A DNA stretch of 64,000 nucleotides, from contig CBDICN010000002.1 of the NCBI GenBank assembly GCA_965277355.1, positions 310,001-374,000 of the forward strand. The letters run 5' to 3'. The position numbers and the translations under genes were made by a program. Within the stretch, counting starts at the first letter, position 1; every line of letters begins with the position of its first letter. Of the stretch, positions 40,085-49,236 are shown piece after piece. Origin of the DNA: RH-AL1 sp965277355 (GTDB lineage Bacteria; Pseudomonadota; Alphaproteobacteria; Rhizobiales; Beijerinckiaceae). Below the pieces are notes generated by a model. The model was given only the letters and a program-made list of their open reading frames with translations, had not been told where the DNA came from and did not search any database.

Positions 40085-41164
40085 ATGCTGAAGCGTCTTG
40101 TCGCGGTTTTCGTGCTGGCCTTCTGTCTTCCCGCTCAATCCGTCTCCAGCGCCTCTCCCGTACCGCCAACCTTGAACGCGCCGGCGGCTAATGCCGCTCC
40201 GGTCCAGCAGAACGGCGGCACGCTCGCCGAGGTTAAGCGCCGCGGCGTCATCAAATGCGGCGTGAGTTCGGCGCTGGACGGCTTCGGCGAAGTGTCGCCA
40301 AGTGGCGTTTGGTCGGGCTTCGACGTCGATTTCTGCCGAGCGCTTGCCGCTGCGATCTTCGGCGACGCCGGGAGGGTCCAGTTCGTCCCGCTGACGGCCA
40401 AGCAGCGCTTCGCCGCGCTTCAGGACGGCAAGATCGACATCCTCGATCGCAATACGACCTGGACCCTATCGCGGGAGGCTAGCCACGCGCTCGTCTTCGT
40501 CGCCACCTCCTACTACGATGGTCAGGGTTTCCTGGTGAGGAAGTCGCTGGGAGTCAATTCCGCGCAAAACCTCGCGAGCGACACGATCTGCGTCCAACAG
40601 GATACCACGACCGAGTTGAACCTCGCCGATTTCTTCCGCGGCCGCGGCTTGAAGTACCAGCCGAAGGTGTACGCGACCTCCGACGAGGTCGAGCAGGCCT
40701 ACATGCGAGGCGACTGCGGCGCCTACACCACCGATACGTCGGCGCTCTACGTCGAGCGGGCGAGGATGCCGAAGCCCGACGACAACATCATCCTGCCGCA
40801 GATCGTGTCAAAGGAGCCGCTCGGGCCCGCCGTGCGGCAGGGCGACGACGAATGGCTGTTGATCGTCCGCTGGACCCTGCTCGCGATGATCGACGCCGAG
40901 GAGCTCGACGTTTCTCAAAAGAACGTCGATGCCATGTCGAAGAGCGACAATCCGCAGATCAAGCGGTTGCTCGGCATCGAGGGCAATTTCGGTCAGCCGC
41001 TCGGCCTGACGGCGGATTGGGCCTATCGCGTCATCAAATTCGTTGGAAACTACAACGATATTTTCGAGCGCAACCTCGGGCAGGACTCGAAGCTCAAGAT
41101 CAAACGCGGGCTTAACGCGCTGTGGACGCACGGCGGCCTGATGTACGCGCCGCCGATCCTCTAG
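40085..41164 (+). CDS. General L-amino-acid ABC transporter substrate-binding protein (AapJ-like)
   Basis: 359 residues from the ATG at 40085, six bases after GGAG. A signal peptide (LKRLVAVFVLAFCLPAQSVSS) is followed by an SBP family 3 fold: LAEVKRRGVIKCGVSS, GFDVDFCRALAAAIFGD, KIDILDRNTTWTLSRE, QDTTTELNLADFF and the C-terminal VIKFVGNYNDIFERNLG. The size and the GNYGE-like tail match AapJ/BztA, which bind many L-amino acids in the periplasm. The permease and ATPase genes are not adjacent, so this is a solitary binding protein. Confidence 0.9.
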   Translation: MLKRLVAVFVLAFCLPAQSVSSASPVPPTLNAPAANAAPVQQNGGTLAEVKRRGVIKCGVSSALDGFGEVSPSGVWSGFDVDFCRALAAAIFGDAGRVQFVPLTAKQRFAALQDGKIDILDRNTTWTLSREASHALVFVATSYYDGQGFLVRKSLGVNSAQNLASDTICVQQDTTTELNLADFFRGRGLKYQPKVYATSDEVEQAYMRGDCGAYTTDTSALYVERARMPKPDDNIILPQIVSKEPLGPAVRQGDDEWLLIVRWTLLAMIDAEELDVSQKNVDAMSKSDNPQIKRLLGIEGNFGQPLGLTADWAYRVIKFVGNYNDIFERNLGQDSKLKIKRGLNALWTHGGLMYAPPIL

Positions 41165-41207
41165 ACCGGCGCCGTCGAAGGTCGACAATTCAGTACCATC
41201 CAAGACA

Positions 41208-41231
41208 AAGCCCCGGCCGGGGCCAGGGCTT
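41208..41231 (-). terminator. Probable cspA terminator
   Basis: On the minus strand, AAGCCC-tggccccggccg-GGGCTT forms a stem 16 bases after the csp stop, followed by TGTCTT. The stem is short and the tail is only partly T-rich, so the call is moderate. Confidence 0.55.
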
Positions 41232-41246
41232 GCTGTTCGCATACCG

Positions 41247-41456
41247 CTAGGCGGCTCGCAAGTTAGCGGCCGAAGACTTTCCGGTCCGTCTGTCCGCTAC
41301 GACCTCGTAGTCGATCTTCTGGCCTTCCTGCAGGTGTCGCATACCAGCCTGCTCGACCGCGCTCACGTGCACGAATACATCCTTGCCGCCCTCGTCGGGC
41401 TGGATGAAACCGTATCCCTTTTCGGCATTGAACCACTTAACCGTCCCAGTCGCCAT
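41247..41456 (-). CDS. cspA: Cold-shock domain protein
   Basis: 69 residues from the ATG at 41456. The single cold-shock domain has RNP1 KGYGFIQPD and RNP2 VFVHVSAV, with TGTVKWFNAEKG at the start. These bind single-stranded nucleic acid and melt RNA structure at low temperature. The 220 bases upstream contain no gene and probably hold a long structured 5' leader, as is usual for csp genes; the leader was not folded. Gene name indicates family, not proven cold induction. Confidence 0.93.
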   Translation of the reverse strand: MATGTVKWFNAEKGYGFIQPDEGGKDVFVHVSAVEQAGMRHLQEGQKIDYEVVADRRTGKSSAANLRAA

Positions 41457-41676
41457 AGCGGCATTCCTCGTTAGTCCTTGGGTCGAGCACAACCTCGGCC
41501 TTTCGATCTCGATCATGCGGGTGAAGGAGACAAGCATCAATCCGTGATGCAGGCCAACCTCTGTCGGCCAAAATCGATTGGCCTCTACCTAATTGCTGAG
41601 CCACTGCCCGGCAAGGCGGCCGGCAAGCGTAGCCGCAAAGAATGCGACTGATTACAAAATCGTTATCGATTGGCCG

Positions 41677-42555
41677 TCACACTTTCTTTGGTATAGACGA
41701 CAGTCTTCGAAACGACGAGACGGATGTTCCATTTGATGCGCTGATGCGTTCGCATGCCGTCGATAACGGCTCGCGTGCGACGAGCATATGAAAGGCATTC
41801 GCATGAAGAAGCACCACCGCATCGAGCATGATACCGACATGGCCTGGCCAGAAGACCAAGTCGCCTCGCGTTAACCCGTGTAACTTGTCATCGATCGGCA
41901 AGGCGATGCCGGTATGCTCCTGCATATGCGTATCGCGCGGCATGACACATCCGCCGATCAAGCCGGACAATTGTACCAGCCCTGAGCAATCGATCCCTTG
42001 GGCGGATTTGCCGCCCCACAGGTATGGCGTGTTGACGAGCTGCTCGGCGACCGCGACGTAGTCGGTCACAACCTCGTCCACGGGGGCGAGATGCCGTGCG
42101 ACCACGTAGCCCTGCCGCACCTTCGCGAAGCCGCCCTGCACGCTTTCGACGGCGAGCGTAGCGCCAAGCGGCAAGGCCGCCAGCACAGGCTGCTTCATGT
42201 CGGCCGCGGGATAGACGAAGGTGCGATTGACGCGCACGCTGTGGGTGTTCGATGTCCGACCGCGGCGAAGGCCGCTCATTGCAACGTAACCGACGTAGCC
42301 GTCACGATCGGCCTGCGTCCAACCCCAGCCATTGTCGTCCTCGAAGACGGTCACCGTTTCGCCGTGAAGAAGCTGGGTGTCGAGCGGCGCGTCGCCGCGC
42401 GGGCTACGCTTCACGTCGAGCACTTCGGCCTCGACGACGTAGCGCTCGCCATCGACGAAGCGCTCGGCCTCGACCTCGCCCCGCAAGCTCGAGGCGGCGA
42501 GGTCCGGCCGCGCGGCGGTGACGCGGGGATCGTAGGCCGGGAGCGACATCGTCAT
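41677..42555 (-). CDS. NlpC/P60-family cell-wall hydrolase with SH3-like domains
   Basis: 292 residues. Two SH3-like segments (about 35-95 and 100-155) with GWTQADRDGYVGYV and FAKVRQGYVVARHL precede the NlpC/P60 catalytic domain. The catalytic Cys is in YLWGGKSAQGIDCSGLVQLS near 195 (shown only in part), the His in FWPGHVGIML, and the third residue in LLHANAFHM. It probably cleaves gamma-D-Glu-diaminopimelate bonds in peptide stems or muropeptides. Its ATG overlaps the stop of a truncated leucyl aminopeptidase remnant (ATGA), preserving the translational coupling normal for this pair. Confidence 0.92.
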   Translation of the reverse strand: MTMSLPAYDPRVTAARPDLAASSLRGEVEAERFVDGERYVVEAEVLDVKRSPRGDAPLDTQLLHGETVTVFEDDNGWGWTQADRDGYVGYVAMSGLRRGRTSNTHSVRVNRTFVYPAADMKQPVLAALPLGATLAVESVQGGFAKVRQGYVVARHLAPVDEVVTDYVAVAEQLVNTPYLWGGKSAQGIDCSGLVQLSGLIGGCVMPRDTHMQEHTGIALPIDDKLHGLTRGDLVFWPGHVGIMLDAVVLLHANAFHMLVAREPLSTACERISASNGTSVSSFRRLSSIPKKV

Positions 42556-42782
42556 AAGGCCGTGAGGGCTGCCGGGTAGCGGGACGACACCAGGTCGAAG
42601 CCGCCTTTCCCCGGCGCGAGCAGCACCTGCCCGGCTTCGGCCTTGAGCGCGCAGGCTTGCGCGTAGCCTGCAGCGTTGATGCCGAGGCTGGCTAGCGTCG
42701 CCCCCGAGGATCGCGCCGTCACGCCGTGGATGAGGACGGCCGACCGCGCGATGTCAATGTCTGCGCGTTGATCCAGCAGCAT
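42552..42782 (-). pseudogene. N-terminal remnant of an M17 leucyl aminopeptidase family gene
   Basis: 76 residues. Residues 15-65 look like the M17 N-terminal domain of the rhizobial group (GYAQACALKAEAGQVLLAPGKG), in which a Gly-rich turn follows the strand VLLAPG. After GGFDLV the sequence jumps to SSRYPAALTAL and stops, so the whole catalytic domain is missing. In relatives a full aminopeptidase gene precedes NlpC/P60. An internal in-frame deletion joining the first about 65 codons to the last few would explain the intact overlap with the next gene. It could still be translated as a leader. Confidence 0.6.
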
Positions 42783-42901
42783 CCCCCACCACCTTGCGCT
42801 CGGCGGCGCCCCAAAACGGGACGCCCGTTAAGCCTTCATTAGGGTTAATCTTTTATTGCCTGAACGAGGCCAGAGACAGTCGGCCGAGCGAGAACAAACC
42901 A

Positions 42902-43780
42902 ATGGCCCCCCTGTTCCTGTGCCTGTCGCGGCTCCCCGCCGCGGTTTCCCGTCTCGCGCCGCCATTCGTCGTGCTGGCGCTCTCGCTCGGGGCCGCGGGC
43001 TGCCAGTCCAAGCTGAACAACCCGCTGTCCACCGCCGCGAGCGAGGCCCCACCCCCGCCCGGCGACGAAGCGGCTCTGCGCGCCTACGCCACGCGGATGG
43101 AACCGCGCTATGCCGCGGATCCCGACGACAAGGTCGTCGCGCTGAGCTACGCGAAGGCGCTGCGCGGCTTGACGCAGCACGCCCAGGCCGTCGCCGTGCT
43201 GCAGCGCACCGCCGTCAAGTACCCACACGACATGACTGTTCTCGCAGCCTATGGCAAGGCGCTGGCCGACGCCGGCCGCCTCCAGGAAGCCGCGGACGTG
43301 CTGCAACGCAGCCACACGCCGGAACTGCCGAACTGGTCGGTGCTCTCCGCGCAAGGCTCCGTGGCCGACCAGATGGGCGACCACGCTCGCGCGCAATCCT
43401 ACTACGCGGCAGCGCTCAAGATCGTCCCGAACCAGCCGCAGGTGCTCTCCAACCTCGGGCTCTCCTACGCGCTGGAGCGGCAGATGCCGGTGGCCGAGTC
43501 CACCTTGCGCCAGGCGGCGGCGCAGCCGGCCGCCGACATGCGTATTCGCCAGAACCTCGCCCTGGTGCTCTCGCTCGAGGGGAAATATGCCGAAGCCGAG
43601 GCCGTCTCGCGGCGCGATCTCGCGCCGGTGGACGCGGCGGAGAACGTCGCCTCCATCAAGCAGATGATCGCGCAGTCCGATACCTGGAAGAACGCCGCCG
43701 CGCCACCGAGCCCGCGCAAGGTGGCCGCGCACAAGCCGAGGCCGACGATGCAGACCGCCTCCGTCGAGGAGACGCAGTAG
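42902..43780 (+). CDS. tadD: Tad pilus assembly TPR lipoprotein TadD
   Basis: 292 residues from the ATG at 42902. The N-terminal signal with lipobox LSLGAAGC (Cys near 36) predicts an outer-membrane lipoprotein. Several tetratricopeptide units follow (DKVVALSYAKALRGLTQHAQAV, VLAAYGKALADAGRLQEA, SVLSAQGSVADQMGDHARAQSYY, then LSNLGLSYALERQMPVAEST), listed in pieces. TadD is a pilotin-like factor for the Tad secretin CpaC. It converges on tadC, closing the pilus locus on its left side, and has no other gene between. Confidence 0.88.
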   Translation: MAPLFLCLSRLPAAVSRLAPPFVVLALSLGAAGCQSKLNNPLSTAASEAPPPPGDEAALRAYATRMEPRYAADPDDKVVALSYAKALRGLTQHAQAVAVLQRTAVKYPHDMTVLAAYGKALADAGRLQEAADVLQRSHTPELPNWSVLSAQGSVADQMGDHARAQSYYAAALKIVPNQPQVLSNLGLSYALERQMPVAESTLRQAAAQPAADMRIRQNLALVLSLEGKYAEAEAVSRRDLAPVDAAENVASIKQMIAQSDTWKNAAAPPSPRKVAAHKPRPTMQTASVEETQ

Positions 43781-43818
43781 GTCGCACGACCCGCATCCGC
43801 CGGCGCGCCCCGTCGCCA

Positions 43819-44784
43819 TCAATTGAAGTTGGTGTTCTGGATCTGGATGATCGCCGGCGTCAGGATGACGGCGAACAGCACCGGCAGGAAGAACACGATC
43901 ATCGGCACCGTCAGCTTCGGCGGCAGGCCGGCCGCCTTCTGCTCCGCGAGCAGCAGACGATGGTCGCGACTCTCCTGGCCGAGCACGCGCAGCGCATGGC
44001 CGAGCGGCGTGCCGTAGCGCTCGGCCTGGACGAGGACCGTGACGATCTGCTTGATCGAATCGACCCCGGTGCGCGCGGCCAGATTCTCGTAGGCCGTGCG
44101 ACGGTCGGGCAGGAACGAGAGCTCGGCGGTGGTGAGCGTCAGCTCCTCCGCGAGTGGAATGGATTGCAAACCGATCTCGACGCCGACCTTGCGGAACGCC
44201 TGTTCGATCGACATGCCGGATTCGACGCAGATGAGCAGCAGGTCCATCGCGTCCGGAAAGGCGCGGGCCAGCGACTTCTGCCGTTTCTTGATCGTGTTGG
44301 CGACGAAAAGCTCCGGGGTCTTGAGGCCGAGATAGGCGCAGAAGATCACCGCCGCGATCTTGATCGTGAAGGGCCACTCGAAGCCGGCGATGAAGAAGAT
44401 GTAAGCCACCCCCACCACGAGAAGGACGATCGGCGAGACCAGCCGGAAGAAGAGGAACGCCGTCTCCGCCTGCGCGCCGCGGAAGCCGGCCATCAGCATC
44501 TGGCCCTTCGCCTTGTCGGTGCCAAGCCACTTGGATAGCTTGAACTGATCGACGACCTGTTTCATGTAGACCTTGGGCTCGTGGCGCAGTCCCTTGCTGG
44601 CGGTGAGCTTCTCGCGCTCGCGGGCGCGGATCTTCTCGCGCTCGGAGGCGACCGACTTCATCCGCTTGCCGAGCTGGTCGGTGGCGAGCAGCGGCGCCGC
44701 CACCGTCAAAATCGTCGCGAACGTCGCGATCGCGACGAGCAAGACGGCGATCGTGTGCGGATTGGTAAGCGTGCCGATATCCAT
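43819..44784 (-). CDS. tadC: Tad pilus inner-membrane platform protein TadC
   Basis: 321 residues of the T2SSF family. An N-terminal helix (HTIAVLLVAIATFATILTVAA) leads to a basic linker, a pair of helices near 130-150, and the F-domain with LARAFPDAMDLLLICVESGMSIEQAFRKVG, given here to its core LLLICVESGMS. Two C-terminal helices end PMIVFFLPVLFAVILTPAII. TadC with TadB forms the inner-membrane platform on which CpaF acts. It is the last minus-strand gene of the tad operon, 13 bases after tadB. Confidence 0.93.
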   Translation of the reverse strand: MDIGTLTNPHTIAVLLVAIATFATILTVAAPLLATDQLGKRMKSVASEREKIRAREREKLTASKGLRHEPKVYMKQVVDQFKLSKWLGTDKAKGQMLMAGFRGAQAETAFLFFRLVSPIVLLVVGVAYIFFIAGFEWPFTIKIAAVIFCAYLGLKTPELFVANTIKKRQKSLARAFPDAMDLLLICVESGMSIEQAFRKVGVEIGLQSIPLAEELTLTTAELSFLPDRRTAYENLAARTGVDSIKQIVTVLVQAERYGTPLGHALRVLGQESRDHRLLLAEQKAAGLPPKLTVPMIVFFLPVLFAVILTPAIIQIQNTNFN

Positions 44785-44797
44785 CGCCGTCCCGCCT

Positions 44798-45772
44798 TCA
44801 GATGTCGAAGTTGATCATTTTCTTCATGACGAAGATCCCGCAGCCCATCCAGGCCGCGCAGCAGCCGAGCACCATGTGGCCGGTGCTCGTCGTGAAGAGG
44901 AGCATGATGTAGCTCGGGCTGGTGAAATAGACGAAAGTACAAACCACCGGGGGCAGGCAGCCGATGATGCCGGCCGACGCCTTGGCCTCGCTCGACATCG
45001 CCTTGATCTTGCCCTTCATCTTCTTGCGGTCGCGCAGCACGTTCGACAAATTGGACAAGGCTTCGGCGAGATTGCCGCCGGCCTTGGCCTGGATGTTGAT
45101 GACGATCGCGAAGAAGTTCGCTTCCGGCGCCGGCACCCGATCGACGAGGCGCTCGACGGCCTCGGAGATTGGGAGGCCCATCGCCTGGGTCTCGACGATG
45201 TTGCGGAATTCGGTCCTGACCGGCTCCGCCGCCTCGGCCGCGATGTTGCGCAGGCAATCACCGAGCGGGATGCCCGCCTTGATGCCGCGCACGATGATGT
45301 CGACCGCCGCCGGGAACTCCGCCAGGAACTTCTTGATCCGGCGTTTGCGTAGGAACCCGAGATACCAACGGGGGAGCCCCAGACCGGCCGTGATGGCGGC
45401 GCCAGCCGTGATGAGCGGGCTCGAGCTGAGGACATACGCAATGCCGGCGACGAGAACGCCAACGATCAGCGATGCGATGTGGAAGCCCCGCTTCGTCCAC
45501 GAGACACCCGCCTGCGCCAACTTCGTCTCGAAGGTCAGCTTCTTGCTGCTCTGACGGGCCTCGAGCTCCTTCAAGCTGTCGGTGACCTGCTTGCGCCGCT
45601 TGGCGCCGTCGTTGGCGCGATTGGCGGCCTTGACCGGCGATCGCGTCTGCAGCGCCGATTTACGCTTCGTCGCCTTGGCGTCGTCGGAGACCAAAGGATA
45701 GGCGAAGACGTAGAGCACCCCGCCGACCGCGAGAAAGGCCAGGAACGGGACGATGAGCTGCATCTGATTCAA
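44798..45772 (-). CDS. tadB: Tad pilus inner-membrane platform protein TadB
   Basis: 324 residues, T2SSF family. One N-terminal helix (IVPFLAFLAVGGVLYVFAYP), a basic linker (KATKRKSALQTR), two central helices and the F-domain with FLAEFPAAVDIIVRGIKAGIPLG and IVINIQAKAGGNLAEALSNLS, then a C-terminal helix pair. The layout is that of TadB rather than TadC (longer linker, GG near 240). It lies 18 bases after cpaF and 13 before tadC, all in one operon. Confidence 0.93.
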   Translation of the reverse strand: MNQMQLIVPFLAFLAVGGVLYVFAYPLVSDDAKATKRKSALQTRSPVKAANRANDGAKRRKQVTDSLKELEARQSSKKLTFETKLAQAGVSWTKRGFHIASLIVGVLVAGIAYVLSSSPLITAGAAITAGLGLPRWYLGFLRKRRIKKFLAEFPAAVDIIVRGIKAGIPLGDCLRNIAAEAAEPVRTEFRNIVETQAMGLPISEAVERLVDRVPAPEANFFAIVINIQAKAGGNLAEALSNLSNVLRDRKKMKGKIKAMSSEAKASAGIIGCLPPVVCTFVYFTSPSYIMLLFTTSTGHMVLGCCAAWMGCGIFVMKKMINFDI

Positions 45773-45790
45773 GATATCCTCCGCGCGCCG

Positions 45791-47224
45791 CTAGTCGCCG
45801 CCGAGCTCGGCCCGGTCGAGGGCGGCAGCCAGCCGGTTCTCCTCGCCATAGTAGCGCGCTCGTTCCCAGAAGCGCGGACGCCCGACGCCGGTCGAGCGGT
45901 GGCGTCCCTTCAGCTTGCCGGAGGCGTCCTCGCCAATGATCTCGTAGAGGAACAGATCCTGGGTGATGACGACATCGCCTTCGAGCCCCATCACCTCGGT
46001 GATGTGGGTGATACGGCGCGACCCGTCGCGCAGGCGCGCGGCCTGGATGATGACGTCGACGGACGACACGATCATTTCCTTGATCGTCTTCGATGGGAGC
46101 GAGAAGCCGCCCATCGTGATCATCGACTCGAGACGGCTCAGCGCCTCGCGCGGCGAATTCGAGTGCAGCGTTCCCATCGAGCCGTCGTGGCCGGTGTTCA
46201 TCGCTTGCAGGAGGTCGAAGGCCTCCGGTCCGCGCACCTCGCCGACGATGATGCGCTCTGGGCGCATACGCAGGCAGTTCTTGACGAGGTCGCGCATGGT
46301 GACCGCGCCCTGCCCTTCGAGGTTGGGCGGCCGCGTTTCGAGGCGCACGACGTGGGGCTGCTGCAGCTGCAGCTCGGCCGCGTCCTCGCAGGTGATGACG
46401 CGCTCGTCCGTCTCGATGTAGTTCGTCAAACAGTTGAGCAGCGTCGTCTTGCCCGAACCGGTTCCCCCGGAGATGAGGACGTTGCAGCGCACTTTGCCGA
46501 TGATCTTCAGGATCTCGCCGCCATCGGGCGAGATCGCGCCGAAGCGAACAAGCTGATCGAGCGTCAACTTGTCCTTGCGAAACTTACGAATGGTGAGCGC
46601 GGGGCCGTCGATCGCCAGCGGCGGCGCGATGACGTTGACGCGCGAACCGTCGGCGAGACGCGCGTCGCAGATCGGCGAGGCTTCGTCGACGCGGCGGCCG
46701 ACCTGCGAGACGATGCGCTGGCAGATGTTCATCAGCTGCGTGTTGTCGCGAAAGCGGACGCTGGTGAGCTGGATCTTGCCACCGACTTCGATGAAGGTGC
46801 GCATCGCGCCGTTGACCATGATGTCGGCGATGTCGTCGCGCGCCAGCAGCGGCTCCAGCGGCCCGTAGCCGAGCACGTCGTTGCAGATGTCGTTGAGGAT
46901 GTCGTCCTGCTCGGCGATCGAGAGGACGACGTTCTTGATCGTGATGATTTCCTGGACGATATCGCGGATTTCGTCGCGCGCGGAGGAAGCGTCGAGCCGG
47001 GACAGCTGCGCGAGGTCGATGGCCTCGATCAGCGCGCCGAAGATCATGCTCTTGGTGACGTAATAAGTCTCGGAGCGCGGCGCGTCCATCGCCGGGGCCG
47101 CTTCAGGCTGGCGGCTGGCGGCCGGCATCGACGTCGCGACCGGCACGCGCGGCACGATCTTGGCGGGCCCGGCTGGCCGCTCTTCGCTGGACACGGGGCT
47201 GACGCCTGCGCGTTTCCCAAACAT
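45791..47224 (-). CDS. cpaF: Tad pilus secretion ATPase CpaF/TadA
   Basis: 477 residues. An N-terminal Pro/Ala-rich linker precedes the GspE-family ATPase: the Walker A GGTGSGKT is at 253-260, the Asp box ITCEDAAELQL near 277-287, Walker B IIVGEVRGPEAFD near 325, and the His box GHDGSMGTLHSNSP near 345. It hexamerises at the inner membrane and drives pilin extraction and insertion. It is the hub of the minus-strand tad operon. An intact enzyme is predicted. Confidence 0.96.
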   Translation of the reverse strand: MFGKRAGVSPVSSEERPAGPAKIVPRVPVATSMPAASRQPEAAPAMDAPRSETYYVTKSMIFGALIEAIDLAQLSRLDASSARDEIRDIVQEIITIKNVVLSIAEQDDILNDICNDVLGYGPLEPLLARDDIADIMVNGAMRTFIEVGGKIQLTSVRFRDNTQLMNICQRIVSQVGRRVDEASPICDARLADGSRVNVIAPPLAIDGPALTIRKFRKDKLTLDQLVRFGAISPDGGEILKIIGKVRCNVLISGGTGSGKTTLLNCLTNYIETDERVITCEDAAELQLQQPHVVRLETRPPNLEGQGAVTMRDLVKNCLRMRPERIIVGEVRGPEAFDLLQAMNTGHDGSMGTLHSNSPREALSRLESMITMGGFSLPSKTIKEMIVSSVDVIIQAARLRDGSRRITHITEVMGLEGDVVITQDLFLYEIIGEDASGKLKGRHRSTGVGRPRFWERARYYGEENRLAAALDRAELGGD

Positions 47225-47269
47225 GCTCGTCTCCGATCAACGGTCCTGGAGCGAGCGTCGGACGCTGCT

Positions 47270-48511
47270 CTAGGACGCCTTCTTCCGGGCGAGCTTGGTC
47301 ATAAAAGGCTTAAGTATGTTTCTAGGAGTCCGGCGTATCTCGCTCTTTCCGGTCACGACGCGCGCCAGATCCGCGAAGGTCTCGGCGATCTTGTTGGTCG
47401 CCTCCACCTCGACGATCATCTGGCCGTTGTTGGCGGCCGTGCCGAACAGCTTCGGTTCGAACGGGATGACGGCAACGGCGCTCATGTCGACCGCCTTGCA
47501 GAGATCGGCGACGCTGATCTCCGGGCGTTTGGGCAGGCCGACGCCGTTGATGACCAGCCGCGGCGTGGAATCGTGCGGCCGCGCGGCCCGCAGCGTATCG
47601 ACCATGCTCTTGGCGTTGCGCAGGCTCGCGAGATCGGGTGCCGCGACCAGCACGATCTCGTCCGCGCCGACGAGCACGCGACGCGCCCAGCCCGTCCACA
47701 GATGCGGCAGATCGAGGATCACGCACGGCGTCGAGGCGCGCAGGATGTCGATGACATGGTCGAAAGCCGTCTCCGAAAAGTCGTACAGCCTGTCGAGCGT
47801 CGCGGGCGCGGCGAGGATGGAGAGCCTGTCGCTGCAGCGCGACAGCAGGCGGTCCACGAGATTGGCGTCGAGCCGGTCCGGCGCGAAGACCGCTTCGGCG
47901 AGGCCCTGCGGCGGATCCTGGTTGAAGTCGAGGCCCGCCGTGCCGAAGCCGAGGTCCATGTCGACGATCACCGTCTGCATGTGCAGGTCGCGCGCGATCG
48001 AGAACGCCATGTTGTGGGCGATCGCCGAGGCTCCGACACCGCCCTTGACCCCGGTCACGGCGATGATCTTGCCGAGCGGATCGGCATTGGCGTGACTGTA
48101 GAGCCGCGAAATGGCGCGGACGAAATCGAGCACCTCGAACGGTGTCACCATGTAGTCGCTGATGCCGCGCTCCATCAGGTCGCGGTAGAGGATGATGTCG
48201 TTGAGATGGCCGATCACGACGACCTTGGTGCCGGCGTCGCAGAACACCGACAGCGCCTCCAGCGTGTCGTGAAGCTCGCCGCGATCGGACACGCTCTCGA
48301 TCACGATGACGTTGGGGGTGGGCGCGTTGCGGAAGGCCTCGACGGCCGCGGCGGCTCCCCCCATCTGGACCTTGGAATGGGCCTTTTCCATCCGCCGCTC
48401 GGCGGTGGCTGCTTGCAGGACCTGCGCGACCTCCGGCGTCTCGCAGAAGGCCTGGATCGAGACGCGGGGGACCGGCGCGATCAGCTTGGGGTCGGCGTCG
48501 GAAGGCCCCAT
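47270..48511 (-). CDS. cpaE: Tad pilus assembly/localisation protein CpaE/TadZ
   Basis: 413 residues. A receiver-like N-terminal domain (about 65-140) with VIVIESVSDRG and VVVIGHLND is followed by a ParA/MinD ATPase domain with deviant Walker A KGGVGAS at 156-162, IVDMDLGFGTAGLDFN near 185 and VILDLPHLWTGW near 265. CpaE/TadZ localises the pilus machine at the cell pole. It precedes cpaF by 45 bases. The phosphoacceptor Asp expected in true receivers is not obvious, so the N-domain is a pseudo-receiver, as in relatives. Confidence 0.95.
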   Translation of the reverse strand: MGPSDADPKLIAPVPRVSIQAFCETPEVAQVLQAATAERRMEKAHSKVQMGGAAAAVEAFRNAPTPNVIVIESVSDRGELHDTLEALSVFCDAGTKVVVIGHLNDIILYRDLMERGISDYMVTPFEVLDFVRAISRLYSHANADPLGKIIAVTGVKGGVGASAIAHNMAFSIARDLHMQTVIVDMDLGFGTAGLDFNQDPPQGLAEAVFAPDRLDANLVDRLLSRCSDRLSILAAPATLDRLYDFSETAFDHVIDILRASTPCVILDLPHLWTGWARRVLVGADEIVLVAAPDLASLRNAKSMVDTLRAARPHDSTPRLVINGVGLPKRPEISVADLCKAVDMSAVAVIPFEPKLFGTAANNGQMIVEVEATNKIAETFADLARVVTGKSEIRRTPRNILKPFMTKLARKKAS

Positions 48512-48513
48512 GA

Positions 48514-49236
48514 TCAGTTACCTCCCACCGAACCGATGTTGCTGTTGTGGACCGCCCAGTTGGTGTTGGGGTCGGTTCCCTTGCGGACGGAATCGATGCC
48601 GCGGCTGCGGATCAGCACGTCGGTCGACTCCTCGCCGCGGGGGGTCACGAGGTCGCGGGGATCGGAGGTCTGCGCCGCGATCATCGTCTGGTTGGCGCAG
48701 CCGAAGTTCCAGTATGGCTTGTTGTCCCAGCCATCGATGCTGCTGCCGGAGGCGAGATCCCTCGGCCATTGCCCGCACTGATCGGCGACCTCCGCCTTCA
48801 GTCCTTCGAAGCTGAGGCGGACCGGAGACGCGAGACGAGGGTCGGCGACCGGATAGCTCGCGACCTCGACGCCTTTGCGGGCGCCCCCCGCCGCGAGATA
48901 GCGACGGATGTCGGCGAGCATGGCGCGGTCCGCGGGTGCGCCGGGTCCGCGCGGCATGAGGACGAGCACGGCGCCCCGGCCGGTCTCGTGATACTGCTGC
49001 GCGAAGGCGAAGATCTGCTTGGCGGTGTGCCGATCGATGTGACCTTGCCCCACCGAGGGGAACACATCGATGGACGTTTTGGTATTGGCAAGGACGATCG
49101 CATGACGCGCCCTGTCGTCGTCGAGCGGGATCGACGACGTCTTGATGCGATCCGTCGTGCCGCAACCGGCAAGGGGAACGAGCGCAACGAGAAGAACCAC
49201 GGCCCTGAGTTTGACGGCGAACGAGGTCATGGACAT
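48514..49236 (-). CDS. cpaD: Tad pilus biogenesis lipoprotein CpaD
   Basis: 240 residues from the ATG at 49236, which shares bases with the cpaC stop (TGATG). The lipobox VALVPLAGC near 24 indicates an outer-membrane lipoprotein. The CpaD domain shows the family blocks HIDRHTAKQIFAFAQQY, LMPRGPGAPA, and FGCANQTMIAAQTSDPRDLVTPR near 180-205. CpaD acts with the secretin CpaC. Two bases separate it from cpaE. Confidence 0.93.
   Translation of the reverse strand: MSMTSFAVKLRAVVLLVALVPLAGCGTTDRIKTSSIPLDDDRARHAIVLANTKTSIDVFPSVGQGHIDRHTAKQIFAFAQQYHETGRGAVLVLMPRGPGAPADRAMLADIRRYLAAGGARKGVEVASYPVADPRLASPVRLSFEGLKAEVADQCGQWPRDLASGSSIDGWDNKPYWNFGCANQTMIAAQTSDPRDLVTPRGEESTDVLIRSRGIDSVRKGTDPNTNWAVHNSNIGSVGGN

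Noticed and set aside
45479..48781. A 1,100-codon open frame on the plus strand
   Set aside because: It lies antisense to tadB, cpaF and cpaE, whose domains are unmistakable. The translation is Arg/Asp/His rich and lacks any family, as expected for the shadow of high-GC codons.
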